64,000 nt of DNA. Origin: Colocasia esculenta. Lineage: Eukaryota > Streptophyta > Magnoliopsida > Alismatales > Araceae. Below the pieces are notes generated by a model. That model made no database searches. It had not been told where the DNA came from and worked only from the letters and a program-made list of their open reading frames with translations. Below, one piece after another: positions 37,416 through 49,873 of the stretch (its first letter is position 1; each line of letters starts with the position of its first letter). The DNA is taken from NCBI GenBank assembly GCA_014218235.1, contig CM024753.1, positions 187,278,348 through 187,342,347 of the forward strand. Reading direction: 5' to 3'. The position numbers and the translations under genes were made by a program.

Positions 37416-40400
37416 TGCGACGACCTCATTATACCAGTACGGTTATACCAACCCACGTAGGTATAGTGAACGTTATCACAGTGGGACATTTACCCAAACG
37501 CTATCACATGATTGAGATACACACAAATATAGATACAAAGTAGCGGAAGAAAAGAACCACTATCTTCATTTCATTGATCTCATCATCCACATTTAACATA
37601 CATGATTCATGTAACAATTTAAAGATCTAAAGTCCACATAATCCACATAAAAGAAGTGCTAAAAAAAATACATAGTTTGTTCATGATTACATGATAATTC
37701 TAATACACTGCCTTACAATACATACTATGAAATCACAAAATGTCACAAGTGACTCCAAAGAGCTAGTCTCCACGCTCGGAGTCGCTCTCCACTGCCTCCT
37801 CTAACGGGGTAGCGTCACCAACTAAACCTGTACGCCGAAGCAAGTAATGAGTCTAAAAGACTCAGCAAATAACACCACCATATCATACATGCATATATCA
37901 TAGTAGGTTTTCATCCCAAGTCACAAGACAAAACATGTAGCATGCTTGACATCAATAAGAGACAACCTATCATGGTAATTCTACCAAATTAAACACATAG
38001 TTCATGATTTCAGATTTTCCAAAATAAAACGTCATATCACATGCTTTCTACTTATTCCATCACATAAATGTTTTACCTCCAATTAAGCAAAACATGAGAG
38101 CAACCAAACATGGTGTGTTTTCATACATGCAAGGAGACCTTCCTATCATGATTTCTACACATTCTTGTACATGCACATTGTCGTTTTATACACTTTTAGC
38201 TTACTGTTTTGACATGAATTAGAAACTCACAACCAATCACATGAGAGCTACAATCTCAATTAACTATATCATGGTGGCGCTTAAACATGGAAACGTTTAC
38301 ACATAAGCAAGAAATACTACTAGCATGGATCCTACGCATTTGTACACATGTAAAACATTTTCATACCTACAATTAGTTTGCTGTTATGACACAAGTTCAA
38401 CATTAACATATCATGGATCACCATTTCATCATCTAACACATTAGTTTCACATGTTTGCATAATTTTCTCATTCACATAGTTCACTTTTTACACATTGCAC
38501 ATTTACACATGTTCACATTACACGACTTACACATGTACACATTCACATTTTTCACACTTTAGTGTCGTGACACATAGTCCAAACCACCATTAGAAGGACA
38601 CATACACATCATATACACATAGACGCCACCTAGGCAATACAGTGACGACTCTTGGACTGCGCAGACCAGGAGAACAAGTCTCCACCCTAACCAGTGGTAC
38701 TTGTCCACCTCCAGGATTTCATCCTAATGCCCTTAGGATCTTAACACATTGAACCTTCCCATGGGGACTTTTCCATGGTACGGTTCCACGGCCCTCTATG
38801 GAAGCAGTATTACATTTGGCACAGTCTTACACATTACACATACCGATTTTTACACACATTTACACAAGACATCCTCATACCCTTTTCATTCTCTCTCTCA
38901 CACACATGGCTCTATTTTTCCTAGCATGATGCTACTGATAACAGGGATTAACATTCACTAACTTGCATTAATCAGGTTGGAAAAACACATCATTAAGTCA
39001 TATTCATGATAACATGTATTTATCACATTTTTCACATGACATTTTCATAACACACTTTGCAGTCATCAGAATAGCATGAAAATTTAACCACATTCTCCTT
39101 TCAGGTTTATAATCTTACATGAAATTTTCCAGATTTTTCAGATTTAACATATATTTTCAGAAATTGAAACATTCACCCTCATATTATCCATAATTCAATT
39201 CCACACCGAACACAACATGAATAGCAGATTCAACAGACCTCAACCCTGAACCCAACATATACCTTATCACAGGAATTTTCCCCGGATTTATTACACAACA
39301 CACAATTTACTGGAAATTTCACAAACCCTACGCATGTTTTCTATTTTCAGAACAGAAATTTATAGTAATTCATACGACCATGGAGAAATTTCAAAAATTG
39401 CAGGGCACAGACTGACCCCTACACACATGGTTCATAAAATTTAGGGCACCCAAATTCCTCACGAGTTGCACAAACAGAAACTAACATGATCTAGGATTTT
39501 TTTATCATACATGCATTTTTCATAAATGACACCCTTCATACCAATTTCAGAAATTGTAAGGACCTCACCACACATACCACCATTCATAATACATATCATA
39601 GTACAGTTACCATATATCCTCACGCGAGAACCTCGAAAAAATTATCATATAGAAGGAGAGAACAGCTCACTGTTCTGTCTTGACGATCTTAACGGCATAG
39701 TCTGGCCGTTAATGGAGCTTAACGGCAACATCGTTGGCCGTTAATGAAGAACTGGATGGCAAGGGTTCTTGCCGTCAAGTTCAGGTCTGTGCAGAAATAC
39801 AGACCCGAGCTCCAAATACAAGAAGAATGAGGGATCCAGGACTCGATTTAAAATCTATGAAAAATAACAAAACCCTACTAGACATCTACATGGACGAAAT
39901 GTGAGGGTTACTTGCCTTTAAACAAGTCTCTAAAGGGATTAAGATGGTGGTGAAGCTCTCCTTGGGCAGTCCCAAGAAGCCTCCACAAATGCTCTCCTCC
40001 GGGTTCTAGGTTGGTGTAGAAGCTAAACCACGGTTGGGGAAGTCTTCCCCGATGTTCCAGCTACCCTCCTGATGCAGTAGGTCGCCGGATGAAGCCTTGA
40101 ATCGCCGGATTGAAGCCTCCAAAGTTCAGTCTTTATGCAGCTCCGAGCTAGGGTTTTCTCTATCACTTGAAAGAGGTCAAGAGAGGTTGTCTAGTGTAGA
40201 AGGGGGTGTGGTTTATAGCAAAGGGGTTTGGGGAACCCCGGAGAGGTGATGTGAAAGCCTGCTAGCCGTTGGGGACATCTCCCCAATGGCTGGGCTTGCT
40301 TGCCCCCGGAGTTTCGGGGTCTGCAACGCATGCAGGTCAGAGAGCTTAACATCCACATCCATGGACGTTGGCTTATGTATTGACGTCCAACGAGGTGGAT

Positions 40401-40688
40401 GCTGACTCAGCATGGACGTCCATCCATGTGGACGCCAATTGGGTCCTTCGGCCAGAACTCAAAACATGTAGAAACCATGCTTAACTTATACCTATGTACA
40501 TGCCATACATATGTATTATCATGTACACACTACCACCATGCCATTCATACATTATTTACAACTAATTATACACATGCACACATAAGTATAACTAGTTAAT
40601 ACATACGTAGATATGTACATCTATGCATACACAAATATGAATTATTTACACGAAATAAAATAATGCAACAAAATTCGAGGGCCTTACA
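37416..40688 (-). repeat. 5' LTR of chromovirus C (3273 bp)
   Basis: Nearly identical to 29247-32510, with scattered substitutions and small indels. Two long spurious frames (38749-38961 and 39526-39744) differ from their left-LTR twins at one and three residues, a fair picture of divergence. The same palindromic pairs lie at 40342-40440 and 39688-39745. Confidence 0.95.
40209..40218 (-). promoter_or_regulatory. TATA box, 5' LTR of chromovirus C
   Basis: The minus strand reads CTATAAACCA, the likely start region for the genomic RNA of element C. Confidence 0.6.
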
Positions 40689-40693
40689 TGTAA

Positions 40694-42393
40694 GCACCCC
40701 AGATCTCCACACCTTAGCACCTCATTTTTTCTTATCTCTTCCTACCTCATCTACTCCTTCTGCAGATCTTCACACTCACCCTCTAGCTCACATAGTACTT
40801 CCATCTCAAGTTGGGTAGAAGAGGAAACATAAACCTAGCTTAACATTTCCTCCTTTTTGGTATGCTTTCATATATCATTATGAGCACCATTTTGCTCTCT
40901 TTGAAGAATTTTTTAGAATAAAAGTTTTGTTAGAAGTCCATAGGTTGCCTGATTACAATTTTGAAGATTGACTACTCCTTTTGATTAGGACTAAGGAAGT
41001 TCCCCTAGATGTCTTAAATCATATCACTCAGAAGAGTCAGTCTTTCACCTAAGGAATTTTTGTTAGTAAACCCTGGAGAAGTAGCAAAGTTTAGAGAATC
41101 CAGAGCTAGAAGTAGTGGAATATTGAATGTTTCATCTCATTTGAATCTGAGATTTTTTGATCTGTTTGGGTCTCTCATCAAAGATCAGCAAGTAAGCTAT
41201 ATCAGAATGAAGAAATTCAATGAAGAGAGATTTAAATTAAATCTAGCTGATGTTAGCATAGGTCAGTGGGCCATGTAGCTCAGAGGGCAAAGATCTGTCA
41301 CTCCATCCATGACTATTAGATTACCCTCTAATTTGTACCCCAACCTGATAGGTGCATTTTCCTCCAGGAAGGAATTTGCTCAAGTAGTGTTCAATAGGCA
41401 CATCAGGCTAGTTGTCAGGTTTCAAATCAAATATGCCAGAGATCTATCATTTCATAGGTTTGTCCTGATGCATGCTACAAAGACTACGGATTATCTCAAG
41501 GAATTTCAGCACAATTTTGCAAAATCTGAGAGACTATCAGAAGATCAGTGGGCAATATGTTATCCTGAAGAGGCTCAAGAGTGCAGCAAAATGAAAATTC
41601 ATCCATCTTCATATCTGAATAAGAATTATGATGCCCTTTGGAAGTCTCTCTCTCTCAAATGGGAAGACAGATATAGAATATACTACAAGGCCAAGGCAAC
41701 AGTTTAGTCATAAGTAGGGCTGCCAACGGGTCGAAGTCGGAATCGAAAATGACACTTTCCACATCCATTTTCTATAAGAAAATCAGAAACGGGTCGGAAA
41801 CAAAAAGTAATCGAAACATTTGGTATGATCAAATTATAGATGTATGTAGCATTAAGAGTAGTGGTAAAAGGGATGTCTTTGATAATAATAGGCATAATAA
41901 ATGCTACGAGAGAGACAAGTTAATTAGATTCTATTTACAAATTAAGGAGAAGCTAAAAACTTAGTCTAAAGTTTTTCAATATTAAAAATAAGATTTTAAG
42001 AGTATATATTTTGTAAATAAAATAAAATTTATATATTATCAAAAATGGAAACAAAAAAATAGAAAATAATCGAAAACGGAAAAATGATACGGAAAGGTCG
42101 GAAACGAGTTGGAAAGTCGGAAAGCGGATATCCATTAGCAACCCTAGTCACAAGGGCTTCAGTGGAACATAACTGTCCATGACTTTTTGCACAAGATTGC
42201 TAGTAGACAGTTCTTTCCTTGAAGGCAAACTATGAGAAGTGATGCCTTTCATAAGAAGCTTTATTGGTATCATCGCCGACACCTTAAATCCTACAAGAAA
42301 ATTCCCTCAGTAGAGCCTTCCTATAACTTAGATAGATCTATTTTTTCTCATGTATTTCTTGAAAATGAGAAGAAGTTGTGGGACCTTCTCTAA
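40694..42393 (+). pseudogene. Copia F third ORF, second part
   Basis: The frame continues directly from 29246 when one TSD copy is counted, first Ser/Pro/Thr-rich, then as a globular segment (FWYAFIYHYEHHFALFEEFF, about 40850). A frameshift near 41050 leads to VNPGEVAKFRESRA, FDLFGSLIKDQQ and, after a TAG-type stop at 41276, LPSNLYPNLIGAF and EDQWAICYPEEAQE, up to the MITE at 41715. The last piece (42155-42393) reads HKKLYWYHRRHLKSYKK and ends at TAA 42391-42393. I recognise no family. With part one it makes an ORF of about 980 codons. Confidence 0.65.
41715..42146. mobile_element. hAT-type MITE (432 bp) in Copia F ORF3
   Basis: Imperfect terminal inverted repeats TAGGGCTGCCAACGGG and (reverse strand) CTAGGGTTGCTAATGG are flanked by an 8-bp duplication GTCATAAG / GTCACAAG (one mismatch). 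Subterminal regions repeat CGGAAAC and TCGGAA motifs. There is no coding capacity. Confidence 0.85.
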
Positions 42394-42615
42394 CCCTTCT
42401 TTGATCAAATCCCACCTTCTCTCTATCTCCCCAATTCATCCTGACTTCAATTGTACAAATGACTCTTCATACTACTCTCTATGCATTTCTTCCTCTTTCC
42501 CTCTATCTATCCTTTCTATTAATACAATTTTAGTAAGCAAATATTGCGTTAGAAAATGCTTGAATAGATTTGTTTACATTGTCTACACAAAAGATTGTTT
42601 TAGTCATTAATAAAA

Positions 42616-42624
42616 ATGGGGAGA
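42616..42624 (+). other. Polypurine tract of Copia F
   Basis: ATGGGGAGA two bases before TGTTGTGCAA, the presumed LTR start. Confidence 0.75.
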
Positions 42625-42626
42625 AT

Positions 42627-43667
42627 TGTTGTGCAATTATTTTTACAATTATGACAAAATCATTATCTTATTATAAAACTCTTTACATTGATAAATGATC
42701 ATGAATATTATTATAGACAACTTCTATTAAACAATGTATCAACTCCCATCTGAGCTAATTTTCTAAGTACACAACTTATACATCATACTAACTTTGACTC
42801 AAGAAAAGTCGAAGTATTTCCTACTTCGACTCCATGAAAGTCGAAGTGTGCTATCGTTTGTTGAACTGGTCTTACTCCGACTCCCAAGAAGTCGAAGTTA
42901 GATATCGACTGGTAACCCACTCTGACTCCTGAAAAGTCGAAGTGTGATATCTACTCCGACTCCCAATAAGTCAAAGTGAGATATTGTGATGAATGAAGAC
43001 TCAGTCAGTATTACTGCAACTTCTCTACAGTCGAAGTCTCACTGTGACTTCTCTACAGTAGAAGTCTCTATAGTCAAAGTTTCACATCGATTGTGGTTTA
43101 ACTTGAACATCGATTGCTCTTCATTCACATCGATTACTATTATATTTAAACATCAATTGCCTTTGAGTATCATCAATTGTCTTTAAACATCGATTGTCTT
43201 TAAATATTGATTGTCTTTTAAACATCAATTGCTTCTCAAACATCAATTGCTATCATGACTTGAATATCGATTGCCACATCAATTACTGACCAGATTCACA
43301 CCGATTGCCTTAAATATCGATTGCCTTTAATCAAACATCGATTGCTTTTATAATTCATATTGATTGTTGTTCTATCGACTATTGACCTACTTTGACTCCT
43401 AGAAAGTCGAAGTAAGGTATCGGCTTCTGTTATCACTGTACTTTATTTCTGTAATGATTATGTTATATTTGCAAAGTGATTAATGTTTTATTATTATTCC
43501 AATTAACTTTTTAATCCTTATTGAATCATGTAATGAACAAGATTAACATATGACTTACATTGTGATATTCTCTCTGTTATCTGAACGATAATCTATCTAA
43601 TGAAGATTGTACTTCTCTACTCTCTTTTATTTAATATTTCCTATTATAACCATATCTAAAGTTTCAG
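42627..43667 (+). repeat. 3' LTR of Copia F, truncated on the right
   Basis: Starts TGTTGTGCAA after the polypurine tract. At 42785-42975 there are repeated dyads of the form ACTTCGACT..AGTCGAAGT. At 43085-43380 about fifteen ACATCGATTG-like units follow (core ATCGAT palindrome, several mutated to ATCAAT), and one more dyad lies at 43390. No LTR end was found before copy 2 begins at about 43668, so this LTR is cut. Confidence 0.72.
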
Positions 43668-44564
43668 CTGGTGTCCTGCGGCTGGTTCTGCTACTGCTAG
43701 TACCTCTTGCTGGACTTCTTGGGCTTCGCCAATTATGGCCTCACCCTCAGCCACAGAGGTTTTGGTCCATACTCCATTTACTGCTGAAAAGCTACTCTTT
43801 CTCAAATTTCTGGACCTAATTGCTTGGCCCATCTTCTCAACTACTGCTCCAGATAGATGTATGCCATAATGTTTAAAAATCTTGGTGAGCAGGTGGGCAT
43901 AGGGCAAGGATACATTTAACTTGCTCTTAGTATCCCAAATTTGATCATGAGCAAACTTCATTCTTTCAATAATCACTGCAGCCATATTTACCTCCTGGTT
44001 CTGAATTGCCCAAAACATCATATCTGAATCTGCTTTAGTACAGGTTGAAAAGGTAGCACTTCTAGGAACCAAAATCTGACAGACTATGAAGTGTAGAAGG
44101 CGATTGAATGCATTCAATTGATTGATATCCAATTTACCATCTTTCAACCTAAATCTTGGACCAACAATTCCTAGACCCTTTGCCTAGGTATCCACAGAGT
44201 GGATCCCACTGTGACCAGACGTGCTCACACCAAACAGGGTCTTCAGAAGCTCATGGTCAATCTTGATCTGGACTCCCTTGACAGAGGATGTCAAGGACCC
44301 ATCTGCCTCTGATCGCAAACACACATAAAAGGCCTTCACGAGGTCTGGATAGCTTACCTTTGAGAAGGTTGAGATTTCCGCCCACTGCATCCTATTCATA
44401 ACGGCCACTATGCTGTGCATACCATTCTTCTCAAGATCTGCAACATCTACTGTCTTATTTCCACATAGCTTAGTTTTCACAAAAGTGAACCTCTCCTGCT
44501 GCTCGGCTGTGAGAAACTCAGCGCTGTAGCCTCCAAAACTGCTGGAAACAACTGATGCAGCCAT
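43668..44564 (-). pseudogene. Copia copy 2 third ORF, truncated
   Basis: Starts at ATG 44564 (MAASVVSSSF) and matches ORF3 of copy 1 along its length. A TAG at 44184-44186 replaces CAG (Gln, present in copy 1). The match ends at the Ala-Glu-Pro-Ala stretch at about 43668. The next few codons to the stop at 43656 belong to the fused neighbour. The 44565-44962 spacer separates it from pol. Confidence 0.88.
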
Positions 44565-44962
44565 GGATTCAGGTGGAGAAGGGTTTCTAGAGGGTGGAGA
44601 TGGAAGTAGTGAAGAAAGCCCTCAAGAAATTCTTTGCGGGAAGAAGAGAGAGACTTCAAACTTGCAGAGAGTCGATGCCGGAGTCGTTAGGGTATCGGCT
44701 CAGGCAAGCGAAGAAAAAAAAAGGTAAAGGTAGGAGATGAATCATTTCCTCATCGATTTCGGAATAAGGAGTTAAATGCTTTATCGAAAAGTGAGGCGCC
44801 AAACGGGGAGGCAGAAAACGACAAAAGTATTGACCAATTTGAAAGACTTTTATAAAAGAGAACCGCCAAAGGAAGATAATAGCATTTTCTTTTGCTTAAC
44901 GCCAACGAGAGAAAACTTACTTAATATAAAAATTTATGTTTCAGTTCTAAACATAAATCTTT

Positions 44963-47900
44963 TCACAAATTACACATGCCCAATTCCCTTCTAAGAGAGG
45001 TGAATCTCTCTTCAGGTAAGGCTTTTGTGAAGATATCTGCTAACTGATTGTTTGTATCAATAAAAGAAATTTCTAAATTACCATTTGCTACATGATCCCG
45101 AATGAAATGATATCTAACCTCAATATGCTTGGTCCTTGAATGTTGTACTGAATTTTTGGTGAGGTTTATTGCACTGGTGTTGTCGCATAATAACGGAATT
45201 GTCTTGATATGTAATCCATAATCCTCAAGTTGTTGCTTGATCCACAGGAGTTGTGTACAGCAACTTCCAGCAGCAACATACTCAGCTTCAGCTGTAGATA
45301 GTGCCACTGAATTCTGTTTCTTGGAGGACCATGATATTAAACATCCTGAAAAAAATTGACAACATCCATTGGTGCTTTTTCTATCTATTTTGCATCCAGC
45401 ATAATCAGCATCCGAATATCCTACTAAGTTAATTTCACAAGATTTTGGATACCACATACCTAAGTCATGAGTTCTAGATAGGTATCTAAAGATTCTTTTA
45501 ACTGAAATCAGATGTGATTCTCTAGGATTTGTCTGATATCTAGCACACATACATACACTAAACAAAATATCAGGTCTACTAGCTGTTACGTAAAGTAAAG
45601 AACCTATCATACCTCTGTAGTTCTTTTGATCTACTTTCTTACCATTCTTGTCACTGTCCATCCTTGTTGATGTGCTCATAGGTGTTGACAGTGGCTTGGC
45701 ATTGTTGAATCCAATTTCTTCAGAAGCTCCTTGGTGTATTTTGCTTGACAGATGTGGGTCCCATCTTTTCCTTGCTTGATTTGTAGTCCAAGGAAATAGT
45801 TGAGCTCCCCCATCATGCTCATCTCGAATTCTCCCTGCATCAACTTTTCAAAATACTTGCAAAGGGATTCATTAGTAGATCTAAAAATTATGTCATCTAC
45901 ATAAATTTGAACAAGTAGTATATGGTTGACTTTTGACTTTATAAAAAGAGTGCTATCTACTTGACCTCTACTGAATCCATGGTTTAAAAGAAAAGAGCTG
46001 AGCCTTTCATACCAGGCTCTAGGTGCTTGCTTTAAACCATACAATGCCTTATGAAGTTTAAAAACATGATTAGGAAATTCTGTGTCATCAAAACCTGGGG
46101 GTTGTTCCACATAAACTTCCTCCTTGATAAAACCATTTAAAAATACAGATTTGACATCCATTTGAAATAGTTTTAAATCCAAAGCTGATGCATAAGCAAG
46201 TAAAATTCTGATAGCCTCAAGTCTAGCTACAGGTGTATAGGTTTTGTCGAAATCTATGCCTTCCTCTTGAGAATAGCCTTGAGCTACCAGTCTGGCCTTG
46301 TTTCTTAAGATCACACCAGTCTCATCCAATTTGTTTTTGAACACCCACTTGGTGCCAATAACTGGATGGTTTGATGGTCTGGGAACAAGTGACCATACTT
46401 GGTTTCTCTTGAACTGGTTCAGTTCATCCTGCATGGCTAAAATCCAAGATTCATCAATAAGAGCTTCATTGACTGTCCTAGGCTCTATTTGAGAAACCAA
46501 TGCTAGGTAATCACAAGGGATTACATTACCTTTTGTTCTTACCCCTACGGATGGATCACCAATGATGTTCTCGGGTGGGTGATCCTTTTTGTATCTCTAC
46601 TCCTTTGGAAGATTTTCATGTGTAACGTCCTTTTGTTGCAGGTCTTCCAGAGGTGGATCATCCTTGTCTTTAATTGATGTATCCTTTAATTTCTTAGACA
46701 ATTCATCTGCATCATCAATGTCACTATCTTCTTCCTTCCTCAAGGAAGGGTTAGTTTCATAAAAAATAATATGTACATACTATTCTATTAATAAAGTGTG
46801 TTTATTGAACACTCTATAGCCTTTGGGTTTAGAAGTGTACCCCATGAAGATGCCTTCATCTGATTTGGCATCTAACTTACCAATATCTCTTTTGCCATTG
46901 TTGTGGATGAAGCAAGGACAACCAAATGTCCTGAAGTGACTGATCTTTGTCTTCTTTCCTTTGAAAAGTTCATAAGCTGTCTTCTTCAGGATTGGCCTGA
47001 TCATTACCCTGTTAATGATATAGCCTGCTGTGTTCACTACTTCAGCCCAGAAGTACCTTGGCAAAGCATATTCTGACAGCATAGTTCTTGCCATGTCTAA
47101 TAAGGTTCTATTCTTCCTCTCAGCAACTCCATTCTGTTGTGGTGTTCTTGGTGCTGAGAAGTTGTGCTCAATTCCTTGAACTTCACAGAATCTCGCAAAT
47201 TTTTCATTTTAGAATTCTCCTCCATGATCTGACCGGATTCCAATAATGCAATACTTTTTATCTTTCTGCACCTTCTTGCTAAAGCTAACAAAGCTCTCAA
47301 ATGTATCATCTTTGTGCTCCAAGAACGTGACCCATGTGAATCTGGAGTAGTCATCTACAATAACAAAGCCAAAGTTCTTTCCTCTAAGACTAGTGGTCCT
47401 CATTGGCCCAAATAAATCCATATGAAGGAGTTCCAAGGGTTTAGAGGTGGTTACCACAGTCTTTGACTTGAAGGAACTCTTAGTGTGCTTCCCTTTTGCA
47501 CACGGTCTGCAGATTCCATCCAATTTATTGCTGACCTTTGGTAGACCTTCCACAAAGCTTCTCTTTCTGAGCTTGTTCATGCCATCCAAACTGCAGTGGC
47601 CCAATCTTCTATACCACAGCTCAGTTGACTGCTCTTTGCTGGCTGCTAAACATATGTCTTGGTCCTTGAGTTCTTCAAGATAGAGCACATACATATTCTT
47701 GTCTCTGTTGGCTTCGAAGATTACTGCTCCATCCTTTAAGATATTGCACTTGGATTCTTGAAACTTAATCTGATGGCCTTTGTCACAAAGCTGGCTGATG
47801 CTTATGAGATTGTGCTTCAGACCTTTTACATAAAGAACATCTTCTATTATTGGTTTTCCATTACTGCCAACAGATCTAGTACCAATAACAGTCCCTTTGC

Positions 47901-48036
47901 CATTGTCTCCATAGGTGACTGTTCCTTCTTCAGCTTCTAGATGAGAAAATAATCTTCTATTTCCTGACATGTGTCTTGAACATCCACTATCCAAATACCA
48001 TTTAGATGCTTGAAGATTTCCTTGAAATAAAAACAT
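44963..48036 (-). pseudogene. Copia copy 2 pol: protease, integrase, RT, RNase H
   Basis: ATG 48036 overlaps the gag stop (TAATG). Protease (WYLDSGCSRHMSG), pre-integrase (LWYRRLGHCSLDGM, CRPCAKGKHTKSSF), integrase core ([25 protein letters not shown] block), RT ([32 protein letters not shown]) and RNase H (GYSDADYAGC, LSTAEAEYVA, ADIFTKALP) are all present. Defects: TAG at 47209-47211 and 46780-46782 (both Gln CAG in copy 1), TAG near 46598 (Trp TGG in copy 1), and a one-base deletion near 45705 between the RT and RNase H frames. Confidence 0.94.
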
Positions 48037-49811
48037 TAAGCTTTAGGTACCCAAGTTCTTTTGGGTCCTGGTTGGTTAGTATCATCATTTTTCCTTTTGA
48101 TTATCCACCTTTTATATTTAGTTGGACATGTAGTCTTGTTGTGACCTAATTTGTTGCAGTGACTGCAGCATGTTGTTCTAGTTACTTTTTCAGGATATTT
48201 AAGGTGAGCTTTGTATGCTATGTCTTGTTCAGGTACAAATTTTGGAGTTGGATGTGTCTTAGGGTATACTGTTGTGTCTTCATTATCTGGGGGCGTATAG
48301 CCTAGACCATGTTTCCTTTTTCCTGACCGTCTAGCACCTCTCAGTATTAGAGAATTCTTACCATTAGTGAAATTTTCTAAAGTATTTGATAGTTTATCAT
48401 TTTCTTCTGTTAAAATTTTGATTTCATTTTTTAGTTTATCTGAACTTTCTTGTTTTTGTAATTTTTTTATTTGTTCATTTTTATCTTTTAGATTTTCGCA
48501 TAGCAATTCATTTCTTCTTTTGAGTTCATTAAGTTGCTTTTCTAGTTGTTCATTTTCTGATTTTAAGTCTGAATTGGTATTCTCTAGACATGTAACATTT
48601 TTCTTACTAGCTTTTAGTAATTTAGATATTTCTCTATATTTATCATATAATTCATTAAAAGCGTCTTCTAAGTTATCTGAATCAGAATCATTGCAGGAAT
48701 CAAAGGATGAGTCAGAGGTTACCTTTTCTGTGACGTCTGCCATGAAGACCAAGTTAGCCTTTTCTTCTTCCTCGTTGGTTGAACTTGACTCGCTGTCTGA
48801 GTCACTGCTGTTGTCCCAAGCTACTGCCATGGCTTTCTTCTTATGTCTTCTGAACTTTCTTGAACTGTCCTTCTTCCTGAATTCAGTTTTCTTGAGTTTT
48901 GGACACTCTGCCTTGATGTGTCCTAGCTTCTTACACTCATAACACAACGGCTCAGCCTTCTTCTACTCTTTTCCTTCTGACTTCTTGAACTCTTTGTATT
49001 TCTTGAAATGTCTTCTGCCGGATTGGAACTTCTTCTTCTTTTCTAGAATCCGTTGCGGTCTTCTGGATAGCATTGCTTCTTCATCATCACTGTCCTTGCT
49101 GCTCTCACTATTGTCTAATGATTCTTCTGATGAGTCTTCGTCGGCCTTGAGTGCATTTGAGTGCTTCTTCCTGCTAGAGGATTCTCCTAATCTCTCCATA
49201 TTAATCTCATGAGCCATAAGGGACCCAATGAGTTTTTCCAGAGACATTCTCTTTAGATCATTTGCCTCCTCAATAGCTGTCACTTTAGGAGTCCATGTAG
49301 AGGGTAGAGATATAAGAATCTTCCTGACCATATCTCCCATTTCATAAGTCTTCCCTAGTCCAGTTAACCCATTTGTAATATCTGTGAATCGACTGAACAT
49401 CTGGGTTATGGATTCTCCTGGCTGCATCTGGAACCTTTCATATTGAGTTACCAGAATGTCAATCCTGGTTTCCTTGACCTTGTCCGTGCCTTCATAAGTG
49501 ATTCTCAATTTTTCCCACATCTCCAATGCGGATTTGCAGGATGACACTCTATTGAATTCTTTCTTGCTGAGAGCAAAACACAAAATGCTTTTAGCCTTAC
49601 AGTTTAAAGAAATCTTCTTTCTGTCATCATCTGTCCAATTAGCCTTTTCGTTGGCGACTAGGAGATCGCCTTCTTCAACTATGGACCATACCTGGTAGTC
49701 ATTACCTTGTAGAAAATACTCCATTCTTGTTTTCCAGTAAGCATAGTCTTCTCCATCGAACAATGGTGGTTGGTTGACAGACTGACCTTCATTGTGACTT
49801 TGGGCTGCCAT
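48036..49811 (-). pseudogene. Copia copy 2 gag
   Basis: ATG 49811 (MAAQSHNEGQ). It is open to a TAG at 48963-48965 just before zinc knuckle 1 (CYECKKLGHIKAEC), then open to TAA 48036-48038. Domains run as in copy 1: capsid-like part, acidic Ser-rich stretch, basic stretch, knuckle 1, acidic DSDSESSS run, a coiled coil of over 100 residues (NTNSDLKSENEQLEKQL..), and knuckle 2 (CCSHCNKLGHNKTTC), intact here. About 590 codons, long for Copia gag but usual for Sirevirus. Confidence 0.93.
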
Positions 49812-49861
49812 GGATCTTTACTCTTCAGATCGTTGGATCTTCTTCTTTGTCGAAGAGACTC

Positions 49862-49873
49862 GCTCTGATACCA
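49862..49873 (-). other. Primer binding site, tRNA-iMet (copy 2)
   Basis: The minus strand reads TGGTATCAGAGC, two bases inside the LTR end, identical to copy 1. Confidence 0.95.

Larger units (their letters stand above)
29247..40688 (-). mobile_element. Chromovirus C (Gypsy), complete element with two LTRs
   Basis: TG..CA bounded, 11,442 bp, flanked by the perfect duplication TGTAA (29242-29246 and 40689-40693). On the minus strand: 5' LTR 37416-40688, primer site 37399-37410, gag with two apparent introns, zinc knuckle, protease, RT, RNase H, integrase, chromodomain, polypurine tract and 3' LTR 29247-32510. The chromodomain and pol sequence place it among plant chromoviruses of the Tekay/Del kind. 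The LTRs differ at a few bases per hundred plus small indels (for example an extra GTGAGGG near 39901), so insertion was fairly recent, yet several frameshifts in pol make this copy defective. Confidence 0.95.
26911..43667 (+). mobile_element. Copia element F, 3' part, split by chromovirus C and a MITE
   Basis: On the plus strand: the end of Copia RNase H, a spacer, a very long third ORF, a polypurine tract and an LTR start. Chromovirus C (29247-40688) is inserted in the ORF with TSD TGTAA. Removing it and one TSD copy restores a continuous frame. The element is distinct from copies 1 and 2, but its ORF3 is homologous. Gag and most of pol are absent: the left edge is a truncation at about 26911. 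The right edge is lost where copy 2 begins. Confidence 0.82.
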
